Below the pieces are notes generated by a model. It was not told where the DNA came from. It did no database searches and saw nothing but the letters and a program-made list of their open reading frames with translations. From CAVQCA01 sp963763115 (lineage in GTDB: Bacteria > Pseudomonadota > Gammaproteobacteria > UBA9214), in assembly GCA_963763115.1 (NCBI GenBank), contig CAVXNM010000030.1:1-64000 (forward strand): DNA of 64,000 nucleotides, in the 5' to 3' direction. Shown here piece by piece: positions 51,278 to 59,483 of the stretch (the first letter of the stretch is position 1; each line of letters opens with the position of its first letter). The position numbers were made by a program, and so were the translations under genes.

Positions 51278-52031
51278 AGCGCGACGACCGGAACGCCACG
51301 AATTCAATGAGAAGTATAAGCAGGTCGTGCGCTTCATGAGCATGACCGGAGGGTGACGCGCGTTATGTGACTGCTCGACCCTGTGTTTTCGCCCTGGCTC
51401 CTGCTATTCGTCGCATTTGCGTCGATCCTGTATTCCTCGGTGAAGTATGCCCTCCCACACAGCCGAGGATTCTCAGAGTATTGTAAAAGCCCTATCCAGC
51501 CTGGCCAATCCAAGTAAAGCCATAATTATGGCTACAGGTGGAAGCAATCGTAGCAGTCATGGAGGATGCGTATTCAGGTCGAAACTTGAACACTGATTCC
51601 GGGATCGTGAACACCGATTCCGGAAAAATCCGAAAAGTGTTCACGTTGAACAGGTATGAGTGTTCACCTTGGGCCGGAATATGCAGCCAAGTATGGAACC
51701 GCCGACACGGGGATTTTCAGTCGGACAGAATCAACAAACCATAACAAACTACCGCAATAAATACAGCAACATAGGCTGTTTTATTCGTCGTTGATCATCG
51801 CCATTTTTTGCCTTTATTTGTCAGCAAGTGCGCCGCGCCACCCCCCCTTTTTCCAGATAATGCATCGCTGTAGTGACCGTCTCTAATTTTATGGGGGTAG
51901 ATTTCTTTCGGACCCATGCTCGGTGCCGGTACCCGATGCATCCACTCATAAACACATCATGCTCGCGGCAATGTGATCTCGCTGTATTTGCCGGAACGCC
52001 GCGACTAGGCCAAGCTCTTCCCGGACTACTT
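51278..52031. other. Remnant-rich stretch without intact genes
   Basis: Only the IS21-type end at 51588-51685 is identifiable. Short open frames here have no supporting features. Confidence 0.5.
51588..51685. repeat. IS21-family-type terminal region, remnant
   Basis: GAACACTGATTCC, GTGAACACCGATTCCGG and GTGTTCACGTTGAAC-like words repeat and end in GGCCGGAATATGCA. The same end sequence, with diverged repeats, occurs at 52917-53005 next to an istA fragment. No transposase gene is attached here. Confidence 0.55.
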
Positions 52032-52286
52032 CTACTCGCCATGACCAGCGAGCAAATTGTACAGCCACGCAAAGATTACTCCTCCGATCAGACCGTCGAT
52101 CAGCGCCCAGACCAACCCTACCACGCTACCTACCGGCGTGACTGTATAACCGCGATAGATCTTCCCGATCAGTGTGGGTTCCAACGTCGGCCCATCGAAG
52201 GCAATCATCCACCAAGTAACGAAAAACAGCCCGAAACCCCACACTAGGCTACAGGTCAGCGCAAAGGCACGCACATTTAGTTTCAT
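52032..52286 (-). CDS. Holin-like small membrane protein (84 aa)
   Basis: Starts MKLNVRAFALTCSLVWGFGL, continues FFVTWWMIAFDG, and ends with GLVWALIDGLIGGVIFAWLYN. Two hydrophobic helices; it matches the small 'bacteriophage holin' family common in proteobacterial chromosomes. ATG 52286 is chosen because GGAGGG precedes it. Whether it forms lesions is unknown; chromosomal copies need not be phage derived. Confidence 0.7.
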   Translation of the reverse strand: MKLNVRAFALTCSLVWGFGLFFVTWWMIAFDGPTLEPTLIGKIYRGYTVTPVGSVVGLVWALIDGLIGGVIFAWLYNLLAGHGE

Positions 52287-52650
52287 GATCATTCCCTCCA
52301 GTTCCTTACATTTACTGTATTCGCTCAATGATCCCCCACCGAAGGCGATGACGTAACATGCCCTGGCCACTCGCATGACAGCCAACTCCCGACGTCGGAA
52401 TCTTATTATTCTGTATTTAGCAGCTTATTGATGTATTGCTACACCATTTGATCATATACAATGAATTACTGCTTGCTACATACACGTACCACGACGAACG
52501 ATTGGGTCGTTAATACCCGCCCATCCCAGCGCATGCACCCTCTCAGGCAGCTAGGTCATGCCTCACGCTATAACCGGATAAGTCTGATAGACCCGTGTTC
52601 CCCGTCCTGCCATGCTCTCTGCATGGATACGCGCCGCGAACTACAGCAAG
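52287..52650. other. Non-coding gap
   Basis: No gene seen on either strand between the holin-like gene and the istA fragment. Presumably deleted insertion-sequence material. Confidence 0.4.
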
Positions 52651-52821
52651 CTATGTGGGAGGTGATCGCCGAAATGGAACCGGCCAGCCAAGCCCCGCCC
52701 GTTGGGCGCGGTTCAGGTAATCCATCACCGTGCCATAGCCAATATTCAGGGCATTGGCGATGCCCCGATAGGCCAATCCCGCTTCGTGTCGAAACCGCAG
52801 AATGTCTTTGATCTTGCGCAT
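52651..52821 (-). pseudogene. istA: IstA transposase N-terminal fragment (IS21 family)
   Basis: MRKIKDILRFRHEAGLAYRG followed by ANALNIGYGTVMDYLNRAQRAGLGWPVPF is the helix-turn-helix of IS21-family IstA. Only about 56 residues remain; the catalytic domain and istB are gone. It lies directly downstream of the IS21-type end at 52917-53005 in the correct orientation. Confidence 0.85.
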
Positions 52822-52916
52822 TGATAACCTCTTTTTTGCCACCGCTGATTCCCCCTGCCTGAAAAAGGCTGGTAGCGTAGCAGCAATCAAGTTAAATCAA
52901 CGCGTTAGGAAGGTTT

Positions 52917-53005
52917 CTGGGAATATCCGATCACCGATTCTGGAAATCCGGGAAAAGTGATCGGATAAAACCAGAATCAATGATCGGAATGGGCCAGAAT
53001 ATGCA
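52917..53005. mobile_element. IS21-family right end, truncated element
   Basis: Repeated GATCACCGATTC/GTGATCGG words end in GGCCAGAATATGCA at 53005. It belongs with the istA fragment; together they are the left-over end of an IS21 element that inserted into radC, since radC coding sequence resumes at 53006. Confidence 0.7.
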
Positions 53006-53449
53006 CCCGACCACCAGGTGGTCAAGGACACGGACGTCCGCCAGCGCCAGGGCATCCTGGATGCGCTTGGTTAACTAACCATCGGCGGCGCTCGGCTCCG
53101 GGTTACCGCTGGGATTGTTGTGGGCCAGCACGACCGCGGCGGCGTTCAGCGCCAGCGCCCGCTGCAGGATGATGCGCGGATGCACCGAGGCGCCGTCTAT
53201 CGTGCCGTGGAACAGGATCTCCCCGGCGATGACACCGTGCCGGTTGTCGAGGTACACGCACAGGAAGTGCTCCCGGTCGGGATCCTCTGAGAGCTTCAGG
53301 CGGACGTAGGTGGTGGCGTCATCCGGGCAGGTGATGAAGTGCTCCGGCTTGCAGCCGCGGCGCTCCAGGATGGCGAGCGCCTGGTCGATGATCGACTGCT
53401 CATCGATGTCGGGACCGTTTAATCGGGTGAGGGTGGACAGTGCTTGCAT
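53006..53449 (-). pseudogene. radC: radC with an internal stop, cut by IS21
   Basis: The frame has the JAB/MPN metalloprotease-like core of RadC (RALALNAAAVVLAHNNPSGN and PEPSAAD), but an in-frame TAG at 53075-53077 follows PSAADG, and the expected continuation LTKRIQDALALADVRVLDHLVVG is in the same frame after it. Coding stops at the IS21 end. HNN replaces the more usual HNH in the motif. Shortened N-terminus as in plasmid- or island-borne RadC. Confidence 0.85.
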
Positions 53450-53827
53450 GGTGATCTCCTTGATGCCCCGTACAGTTGGATCAGCTGGCGCTGACCCCGG
53501 GGGTGGAGATCATGCCCGCTTTACCAGAGTTGTTTAACGTGCCGCTGGAAGTTGGAAATTAAACCCAGCACGATATTGCTGAATAAATTATGGATTCATT
53601 GTAGTCATGGTGTCAACACAGGAACGAGAACTTGTAGGTCCGAAAACGGCCAGAAAGAAGACCTTTCCGATTAACCTGGGAAGGTCTCGAATGCCGCATA
53701 ACCGGACGTTTCCATCATGCTGTCGGTACTTCTGAGAACGGCCAAACTCACGCCTATAATCGCATAGAAAAAAAGGCCCCCAATGGAGCCTTTTAGTTAG
53801 AAATATGGGTTTGTAAAAACGTGACTA
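53450..53827. other. Gap with dispersed-repeat motif and terminator
   Basis: No gene seen. A degenerate copy of the repeat family (AGAAGACCTTTCC, AATGCCGCATAACCGGACG) lies at about 53640-53740. Confidence 0.45.
53768..53794 (-). terminator. Terminator of the gene at 53828
   Basis: On the minus strand AAAAGGCTCC and GGGGCCTTTT pair around ATTG, followed by a T run. It lies 34 nt after the stop. Confidence 0.8.
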
Positions 53828-54067
53828 CTAACGGAAATCGATATCAAGCTGCAGATTTAATGCACCATCATCTTCAAGTATTCCTAATTTACCACTATCT
53901 GAATGACTCAACACGGGGACAATATCCTGAAACAATGGTCTGCGTATAAACGCAAGCATCCACCCAAATTTTTCCATATTATTTAAAGCTAATAACTGCT
54001 CTTCATTCAGTACCTCATTCAGACGATTAGGTACCTGATTACCTTCGCTTCGCCTTTCTATTTTCAT
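53828..54067 (-). CDS. Conserved hypothetical protein (79 aa)
   Basis: The start MKIERRSEGNQVPNRLNEVL is followed by ALNNMEKFGWMLAFIRRPLFQDIV and an acidic tail LGILEDDG. I recall similar short proteins (FGW...RRPLFQ) in gammaproteobacteria without a known role. ATG 54067 has AGAGGG upstream. The IS1595 element inserted 48 bp upstream of its start. Confidence 0.7.
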   Translation of the reverse strand: MKIERRSEGNQVPNRLNEVLNEEQLLALNNMEKFGWMLAFIRRPLFQDIVPVLSHSDSGKLGILEDDGALNLQLDIDFR

Positions 54068-54115
54068 ATCTGTCGCCCTCTACTTAATTTAAAATAGGCA
54101 ATTATTATAATTATT

Positions 54116-55165
54116 CCTGATTAGCGATGAAGCTCAGCCATTCTTAACCAGGCCTCAGGGCGACTGCCGGTTGTCGCCGCGGCCCGCAGCAAACGGGGCA
54201 GCATGGTCTTGAGGTTAACGCGTCGATTGAAGCGGTACTGGTACTCAGCGAGATAACGGTCGGCATATTTTGCAAAATTGAACGCATGATAGGTACCACT
54301 CAAGGCGGTTTTCAGGTTGCCCAGCAGGGTATTAACCCAGCTAAAGCAGGGCATATCGGTACTGCGGCGCGTAGCACCAACCACCTGGGGCTCATGCTGG
54401 CAGCCCGCGGTCGCGACGGCGGCAAAACACGCCAGACCATCCGAGACCACGCTACTCTGGGGCGCCAGATGCTGCCTGGCCCAGGCGCTGACCGCCTCCG
54501 AGCAAAAGCCCTCGACCCGATCAAAACGCACGCGCATCGGACGATCCGCGTCATCGACCTCGACCGCCGCAATGAAGGGTACCTTATTTTCCGAGCCGCG
54601 CCCGCGCTTTCCGCGCCGCTCACCGCCCAGGTAGGCATCGTCGGCGATCACTCGCCCGCTCAGGACGCCGTCGGCTTCGCGTTCACGCATGACCTGCATC
54701 AGTTTGTGCTTGACCAGCCAGGCGGTGCGGTAACACACCCCCAGCTGACGCTTCAGTTCGAGGCCCGAGATGTTGTTTTTCGACTGGCTCATCAGATACA
54801 TGGCCTGAAACCAGCGCACCAGCGGCAACTTAGAGGCATGAAAGATCGTGCCGGCTTTGAGCGTGCTCTGGTGGTGGCAGTGATGGCACTGATAGGTCTT
54901 GCGGCCGCGGGCGTTCACGATACAGTAGTGCGTGCTTGCGCAGTTCTCGCAGCGAAAACCGTTTGGCCAGCGGGCCAGCTCCAGCGCCTGCTCGCAGTGT
55001 TCCTCCGTACCGTATTGCTCCAGGAATTCCGTAAGACTCAGCCCGGGTTGGAATTGGATTCGATTCATCGCCATGGTATTGCTCCTCTTAAACCTACCAT
55101 GGGGCTAGTTTACGAACCCCAGTGGCTCACCCCGTGAGCCTGGCTGAGGTTTATCGCTAATCAGG
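54116..55165. mobile_element. Complete IS1595-family insertion sequence
   Basis: Terminal inverted repeats about 25 bp long: the left end CCTGATTAGCGATGAAGC and the right end, read inward, CCTGATTAGCGATAAACC, differ at three positions and share CTCAGCCA after that. The element is 1050 bp with one transposase gene. TAATTATT is directly repeated at 54108-54115 and 55166-55173, an 8-bp target duplication, so this is an intact and recent insertion. Confidence 0.93.
54121..55074 (-). CDS. IS1595-family transposase (ISXO2-like, 317 aa)
   Basis: An N-terminal zinc ribbon (CENCASTHY, CHHCHHQSTLKAGTIF) precedes a DDE domain: VIADDAYLGGERRG, then VVSDGLACFA and WVNTLLGNLKTALSGTYHAF, ending FAKYADRYLAEYQYRFNRR. 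This is the domain order of IS1595 transposases. The frame is complete and the ends are intact, so it should be functional. Confidence 0.95.
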   Translation of the reverse strand: MAMNRIQFQPGLSLTEFLEQYGTEEHCEQALELARWPNGFRCENCASTHYCIVNARGRKTYQCHHCHHQSTLKAGTIFHASKLPLVRWFQAMYLMSQSKNNISGLELKRQLGVCYRTAWLVKHKLMQVMREREADGVLSGRVIADDAYLGGERRGKRGRGSENKVPFIAAVEVDDADRPMRVRFDRVEGFCSEAVSAWARQHLAPQSSVVSDGLACFAAVATAGCQHEPQVVGATRRSTDMPCFSWVNTLLGNLKTALSGTYHAFNFAKYADRYLAEYQYRFNRRVNLKTMLPRLLRAAATTGSRPEAWLRMAELHR

Positions 55166-55523
55166 TAATTATTTGCCATCAAATCTTATCTATTTAGAGT
55201 CCACGATAGGAATCTGTAACCAGACCCCGCTTGCGCGGCGGGGTTTGCTCCTGCAATTTGTTATTGTTAGATACGCAATTTTTTATTTTATTTATTTTTT
55301 TACCACCCTGAAAGCAGTAGTGCAATAGCGGAAATTGCATATGCCACTAAATAGTGGCCAACTTGGAAACGACTGCTTTCAGTACATATAAGACATGCAA
55401 TGGAAAGAGGATGATGTCTTGAATGTGTCCGAAAGTAGACATTTCTGGGCGAGGGTCTTATGACCAGAATGCAGCAACAGTTGCCGTTCCCGTTATGCAA
55501 CTGTACATCACCAACATGACAAC
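55166..55523. other. AT-rich gap with dispersed repeat
   Basis: Besides the 102-bp repeat copy at 55376, no gene is seen between the insertion sequence and the reverse transcriptase gene. A GC-rich hairpin-like region with ACCCCGC/GCGGGGT (about 55220-55245) may be a terminator on either strand. Confidence 0.5.
55376..55477. repeat. 102-bp direct repeat, copy 1
   Basis: From CTTTCAGTACAT to GACCAGAATGCAGCAA, 100 of 102 bases match 59064-59165. The two copies flank the retron and a run of small genes. Both belong to a dispersed family of which shorter relatives lie at 53.6-63.2 kb. Confidence 0.88.
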
Positions 55524-56837
55524 TTACAGGTCCCAGACAATCTTATCCCATAGGAGCCGCAATTTTTCGCCGCGTGACGGGTTCAACCACGACATATATG
55601 CCAATCGACCTTGGAGATGTGCTTTGAAGTCGGGTATTTCATCGTGATTCTGACTCTCAGGACCATACCTAATACAATTGTGCAGGATGGCCTTCAACTG
55701 ATCCCAATCTGAACGACGACAGTTTGACTTCTCATTGACGATAATTCCAGCAAGACACTGGCGTTGTGACGACAATCGAAGTCGCGTTTTTCTATGGTTA
55801 AGTTGAAAGCCCTCGTCAATTGCGATCCCGCCGACCAACGCCTCGATGAATGTAGACATATTGGCCAGACTGGAAGAACCTGAAAATGCAATGTCATCTG
55901 CGTAGCGTGTGTAATAAAGGCCATATCGATCCGCGACTCCCTGTAGTCGGCAATCGAGGCGCCATGCGCACAGGTTCGCCAGTTGGGCAGACGTAGGCGC
56001 ACCCTGAGGAAGATGCTTGCTTTGCAAACGCTTACATGTGTTCCACGGTAGATTCTTGAAAGGCTTACCAGCCAATGATGATGAGACGGAATTGGTACAA
56101 AAACCCTGTAATAACCTCGCGATGTTTCGAGGATAACCAAGACGACGAAACACTGCGCCTATGCGAGCTAAGGGCACCGAATGAAAGAAGTCCTTTAGAT
56201 CAAGATGGAGAACTGCCTCATGACCAATATGGGGAGCCACGAATGTCTTGGTGGACCGGCCGCGGCAGAAACCATGTGCACAGGGATGCGGTGGCACGCG
56301 ATTGAGGATGTCCTGTAGAATTTTTCGTTGTATATCCTTCAGGCGTGATTTTGGGATCTCTATCAGGCGGAGCCCACCTGATCTTTTCTGTACCCAAGAA
56401 TAATTGTAGTGATGAAGCTTCCCTTCCTTCACGTTGGCTTGTTGTAACTTGCAGTCCGCAAACCATGCTATCTCCTTGTCATGCAGGCACAACCACAGTC
56501 CAATATCTTTCCATGTTGCCAAGATGGGCAGTGGGAATGTAATCAGCCTATCAGGCTTCGCTCCCATAACTGGCGGATCGAGTAGCGGACCTTGAACGCC
56601 ACCACTCTTTAGCACAGCTTCTAATTTCGTCTCTTGGAGCACAAATGCAACTAGTGCATCGATGTCCGGGGGCGATAATTCTCCGAAGTGAAAATGCAGT
56701 CGAGCTGCAATCTGAGCCGGATCGGTTTGACCAGTAGGTAAGGCCCGAGTAAGACGATCAATGATAGCTAGTCGCTCCCAAGAACCAGACTGAATTGAAA
56801 GCGCAAGCCACCTTGCTTGTACGAGTTTGCTAGACAA
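55524..56837 (-). CDS. Retron-type reverse transcriptase (437 aa)
   Basis: The reverse-transcriptase motifs are clear: KRSGGLRLIEIPKSRLK (RT1), AHGFCRGRSTKTF, LHLDLKDFFHS (RT3), LPQGAPTSAQLANL (RT4), TRYADDIAFSG (YADD, RT5), then LAGIIVNEK (a VTG-like motif) and a thumb domain. The N-terminal ~130 residues are an extension of unknown role. The pattern is closest to myxobacterial-type retron enzymes as I recall them. Start: TTG 56837, right after the inverted repeat; no ATG is available until about residue 133. The ribosome binding site GGAG falls inside the 3' arm of the RNA, so folding may control it. No separate effector is recognised next to it. Confidence 0.85.
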   Translation of the reverse strand: MSSKLVQARWLALSIQSGSWERLAIIDRLTRALPTGQTDPAQIAARLHFHFGELSPPDIDALVAFVLQETKLEAVLKSGGVQGPLLDPPVMGAKPDRLITFPLPILATWKDIGLWLCLHDKEIAWFADCKLQQANVKEGKLHHYNYSWVQKRSGGLRLIEIPKSRLKDIQRKILQDILNRVPPHPCAHGFCRGRSTKTFVAPHIGHEAVLHLDLKDFFHSVPLARIGAVFRRLGYPRNIARLLQGFCTNSVSSSLAGKPFKNLPWNTCKRLQSKHLPQGAPTSAQLANLCAWRLDCRLQGVADRYGLYYTRYADDIAFSGSSSLANMSTFIEALVGGIAIDEGFQLNHRKTRLRLSSQRQCLAGIIVNEKSNCRRSDWDQLKAILHNCIRYGPESQNHDEIPDFKAHLQGRLAYMSWLNPSRGEKLRLLWDKIVWDL

Positions 56838-56840
56838 GTC

Positions 56841-57005
56841 GCAACCGGTCTCCGACCCTTCTCGTATTTCCGGTGCAGTTCTGCGTGGAGCGCAGTGGAG
56901 CACCGGACATGAAATGTCCTGGCAATACTTATTCCCCGGGGTATCCCCGGAGAGTTCCTAGATTCAACCTAGGTCAAATCGCGGAACCGCTCGGAGACCG
57001 GTTGC
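56841..57005 (-). ncRNA. Retron msr-msd RNA (predicted)
   Basis: On the minus strand GCAACCGGTCTCCGA (57005-56991) and TCGGAGACCGGTTGC (56855-56841) form a perfect 15-bp pair, the a1/a2 stem of retron RNA. After a1 comes AGC (56991-56989), where retrons have the branching G. Then follow hairpins: CCTAG/CTAGG (56973-56957), CCGGGG/CCCCGG (56950-56936), a GGACAT/ATGTCC palindrome near 56919-56905, and a two-tier stem CCGGTGC/GCACCGG with inner CTGCG/CGCAG (56906-56870). The reverse transcriptase gene starts four bases after a2. Length 165 nt. Confidence 0.83.
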
Positions 57006-57133
57006 AATATACATGTTGGAGTTCGATTATGTGAAGGTCAAGCGGCAATACATAACTGACTCGTGGAGTCGTAAAGGGACTCTCTACGGCCCCATGCAGA
57101 TGGACAGAATAGCGACTGAATGCTCATATGCGC

Positions 57134-57168
57134 AAATGGCAACTTTCAGTACATCTAAGACATGCCAA
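57134..57168. repeat. Partial third copy of the 102-bp repeat
   Basis: AAATGGCAACTTTCAGTACA and TCTAAGACATGCCAAGG match the left part of the repeat at 59056-59090 closely, after which similarity is lost. Confidence 0.75.
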
Positions 57169-57281
57169 GGATGGCGGGTATAGTCTTATTTGGTAGCGGT
57201 TCCGGACCTTTAGCATTTTCTTATTCAGCTATAAGACCCGCCTGACAGCCCCCCACTTGCCCGCCGTGCCAGGCTGCCGGC

Positions 57282-57491
57282 ATGGACCTGTCCCACATTA
57301 CTCGCCAAGAGATAGAGGCACTCCTCAAGATGCTGGCCGAAATGGAACGGCAGGAAATGGCTTTACTGTTGCGGGAGCGGCGCGAGGTAGAGCGGCAAGG
57401 TCGGGTTCTCACAGGGCGGAGGGACTATCACCGCCGGTTAATGGCTCTTCTGTCAACCCCGCCACCAGTCCAAATCGCACCTCCGTGTTGA
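57282..57491 (+). CDS. Small charged helical protein (69 aa), TRQEIEALL family
   Basis: The protein begins MDLSHITRQEIEALLKMLAE and continues RQEMALLLRERREVERQGR. The first 40 residues match the 50-aa protein at 39457 in the tRNA-Asn element. The rest (LTGRRDYHRRLMALLSTPPP) may be a frameshifted tail. The upstream sequence from about 57215 is repeated in decayed form at 63015-63112, up to the start codon. No known function. Confidence 0.6.
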   Translation: MDLSHITRQEIEALLKMLAEMERQEMALLLRERREVERQGRVLTGRRDYHRRLMALLSTPPPVQIAPPC

Positions 57492-58093
57492 ACTGCTCCT
57501 CCGCCTTCCTCACATCCAATCCCTGACTCAGCTGGGAACTGCTCTTCACTCCGAGCACATCCACCAAACCCTGTGACCAGACCGGGGCAATCATAAACCA
57601 ACCCATAAAGGCTTAACAGCTGACCCCATTCCGAACCTAGTCCAATCCGCAACTTGCGACCGTTCGTGTTCATGTATCTCCCCCCTCGTATACCTTGTGT
57701 TTCTACGTTGTTCTGCTTATCACTGGCGGGTAGACCCCATCTGCTGCACCGCCGCCCCCTCTTTTCTTAGCGCATATCCACTCAAAACGCTATACGGGAT
57801 TCCACGTAAAGATGTCGATCTGTAGCGGGCGGAATTGGCGATACTGATGTGGAGTCGGATGGAAGCGGAGCGGCAAGGCCGGCTGCACCGGGCGGGAACC
57901 CGAAGACGCTTAAACGAGCCTCTCCAAATCAGACCTCGGCCATGTGTCGGTGTTCTTGTTCAAGTCAGGTCCGAAATAGACCCGAAAGCGGACATTCCCT
58001 AGCAATTGGATTATGTCCGACATGCCGCAGAAACGGACATTCAACTCCCAACTCAGCAGTAGCCAGGGCTGCCACTGAGTCTAAAAGATAAGA
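57492..58093. other. Gap with repeat-family copies
   Basis: No reliable gene. AAGCGGACATTCC and GCCGCAGAAACGGACATTCAA at about 57975-58045 are members of the dispersed repeat family. Two minus-strand frames (57409-57673) look like pieces of one frameshifted gene but match nothing I know. Confidence 0.4.
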
Positions 58094-58189
58094 TTAAGTT
58101 AAAGCTGCTTCGTACTGTCGGCAAGGACTGCATTCCTGCCCACCGTGCATTTCCGTGAGGCGTTCAGTTTCATCGTCACATAGTCTCAT
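58094..58189 (-). CDS. Very small protein (31 aa)
   Basis: MRLCDDETERLTEMHGGQECSPC... with C-x2-C near the end. It starts inside the preceding small gene (14-nt overlap) without a separate ribosome binding site, suggesting translational coupling. The family is not recognised; the two-gene arrangement is the main evidence. Confidence 0.4.
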   Translation of the reverse strand: MRLCDDETERLTEMHGGQECSPCRQYEAALT

Positions 58190-58340
58190 AATCAATCTCC
58201 GGGCCGGTGATCGGCGTGAGCCGGTCCGGCGGCGTATCCTTGATGATGGACCGGAGCTTGCCCATATAGTCGACGTTCGGGGCGTGTCCTTCATTGACCA
58301 GCTTGTTGTAGAGCCATGCTAAGAATAGACGGTCGTGCAT
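58176..58340 (-). CDS. Small protein (54 aa)
   Basis: ATG 58340 follows a perfect GGAGG with 5-nt spacing. The product begins MHDRLFLAWLYNKLVNEGHA and ends with TPITGPEIDYETM. It is soluble and mostly helical. Its 3' end overlaps the next frame. Strong initiation signal but no known family; the gene is too short for many gene finders. Confidence 0.6.
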   Translation of the reverse strand: MHDRLFLAWLYNKLVNEGHAPNVDYMGKLRSIIKDTPPDRLTPITGPEIDYETM

Positions 58341-58362
58341 AACAGCCTCCTAATACACTTGT

Positions 58363-58530
58363 TCAGGGTCCATCAGGACGTGCATTAGCTCGCAGATGGC
58401 CGCGTATATTTATGGCATTGATATCTTCACCGTACGCGATAAGACTCTTGATCGTATCAGCGTGGGCTCTGGATATTGCCTGCTCCAGTGATGAAGTAGC
58501 CGGTGCTCGTCGTGCTCTAGTGCGAAACAT
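58363..58530 (-). CDS. Ankyrin-like short protein or fragment (55 aa)
   Basis: The segment ISRAHADTIKSLIAYGEDIN followed by AINIRGHLRANA resembles one ankyrin repeat (helix, LLxxGADINA loop). It starts at ATG 58530 without a convincing ribosome binding site and is followed 22 nt later by the 54-aa gene. It could be the end of a decayed ankyrin gene. Confidence 0.35.
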   Translation of the reverse strand: MFRTRARRAPATSSLEQAISRAHADTIKSLIAYGEDINAINIRGHLRANARPDGP

Positions 58531-59063
58531 TTGTCGTATCCAATACTGCCGCAGAGTATGTTGATAGGTTTAATTACCGTTGAAAAAATGAACTGCATTC
58601 ATTGCTCATAATAGTCAAGATATTATAATTCAAAATTAATGCACATACTGCGCCATTCTGCGTAAAGCATTAAAATAATTGAACTTCAAGCAGCTGCGGG
58701 ATCTGAGCCGAGTGCCAATAGGATTGGTAACAGAGATTCTGTCGCCATTGACCGTCGGTCAATCCATGGCGAATGTTATCTATATGAATTCATTAGTAAA
58801 TAATTGTTGCCAAAAGGTGACGCGAGTCAACTGGTCTGGATTCACATTTTGGCTAGATTGCGGACCATTAGCAGCCGTGTTAGTCGAAGCCAATCACGAC
58901 GAGAAACAAGCCAAACTTGCTTGTCGGTTGCATGCAGATCCCAGAACAAGCAAAACGGTAATATTTACCGAAAAGTACATGCGCTACCCTGATTCGAGAG
59001 TAACCCGTGAATGTCTGCATGGGATCGATGTTTGCCATTCCGCAACAGTTTCCTAAATGGCAA
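58531..59063. other. AT-rich gap, no gene supported
   Basis: One open frame (58679-59056) starts with TTG and has no ribosome binding site or recognisable domain; I leave it unannotated. It runs into the repeat copy at 59064. Confidence 0.4.
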
Positions 59064-59165
59064 CTTTCAGTACATTTAAGACATGCAATGGAAAGAGGAT
59101 GATGTCTTGAATGTGTCCGAAAGTAGGCATTTCTGGGCGAGGGTCTTATGACCAGAATGCAGCAA
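59064..59165. repeat. 102-bp direct repeat, copy 2
   Basis: Same orientation as 55376-55477 with two mismatches. The preceding bases AAATGGCAA are shared with the partial copy at 57134. Confidence 0.88.
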
Positions 59166-59185
59166 AACACGACATTCGCTCGCTT

Positions 59186-59210
59186 AAAAAAACGGCCCCA
59201 TCGGACCGTT
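59186..59210 (-). terminator. Terminator downstream of the graspetide genes
   Basis: On the minus strand AACGG pairs with CCGTT across a G/C-rich loop and is followed by seven T. It lies 275 nt after the ligase gene; the stretch between holds no clear gene. Confidence 0.65.
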
Positions 59211-59483
59211 CTTTGAAAGAACTGGTTAATTCAATTTCTTTAATTCACTTCTTACGTCTCGCTACGAGCGCAAATCCGAAGCAACCACTTCTGACCTCGG
59301 CCATCAGACATCCGATAGACTCACGCATAGACTTTGGGGAATCCGTAGTTCAGGGATCAGCGTGCTGCGTCTGTGGGTCGAACAGGGAGCATGAAATAAC
59401 GAAAAGGACTACACGTATCGATATCCTGCCTATACACCGACGCCTTGGGCGGGCACGCGCCAATTGCGACAACGCCTATCGAA

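Noticed and set aside
55524..56903. Reverse transcriptase as part of a diversity-generating retroelement or group II intron
   Set aside because: No template/variable repeat pair or Avd gene is seen for a DGR, and no intron RNA domain V or maturase/endonuclease domain. The inverted-repeat RNA points to a retron.
57409..57673. Two overlapping minus-strand frames
   Set aside because: They may be halves of a frameshifted gene, but neither half matches a family I know, so no call is made.
58679..59056. 125-aa plus-strand frame beginning with TTG
   Set aside because: No ribosome binding site, no domain and it lies in a repeat-rich, low-coding stretch.
55376..59165. The 102-bp direct repeats as ends of a transposon carrying the retron
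   Set aside because: They are direct, not inverted, have no recombinase next to them, and related copies exist elsewhere, so a shared dispersed repeat is simpler.
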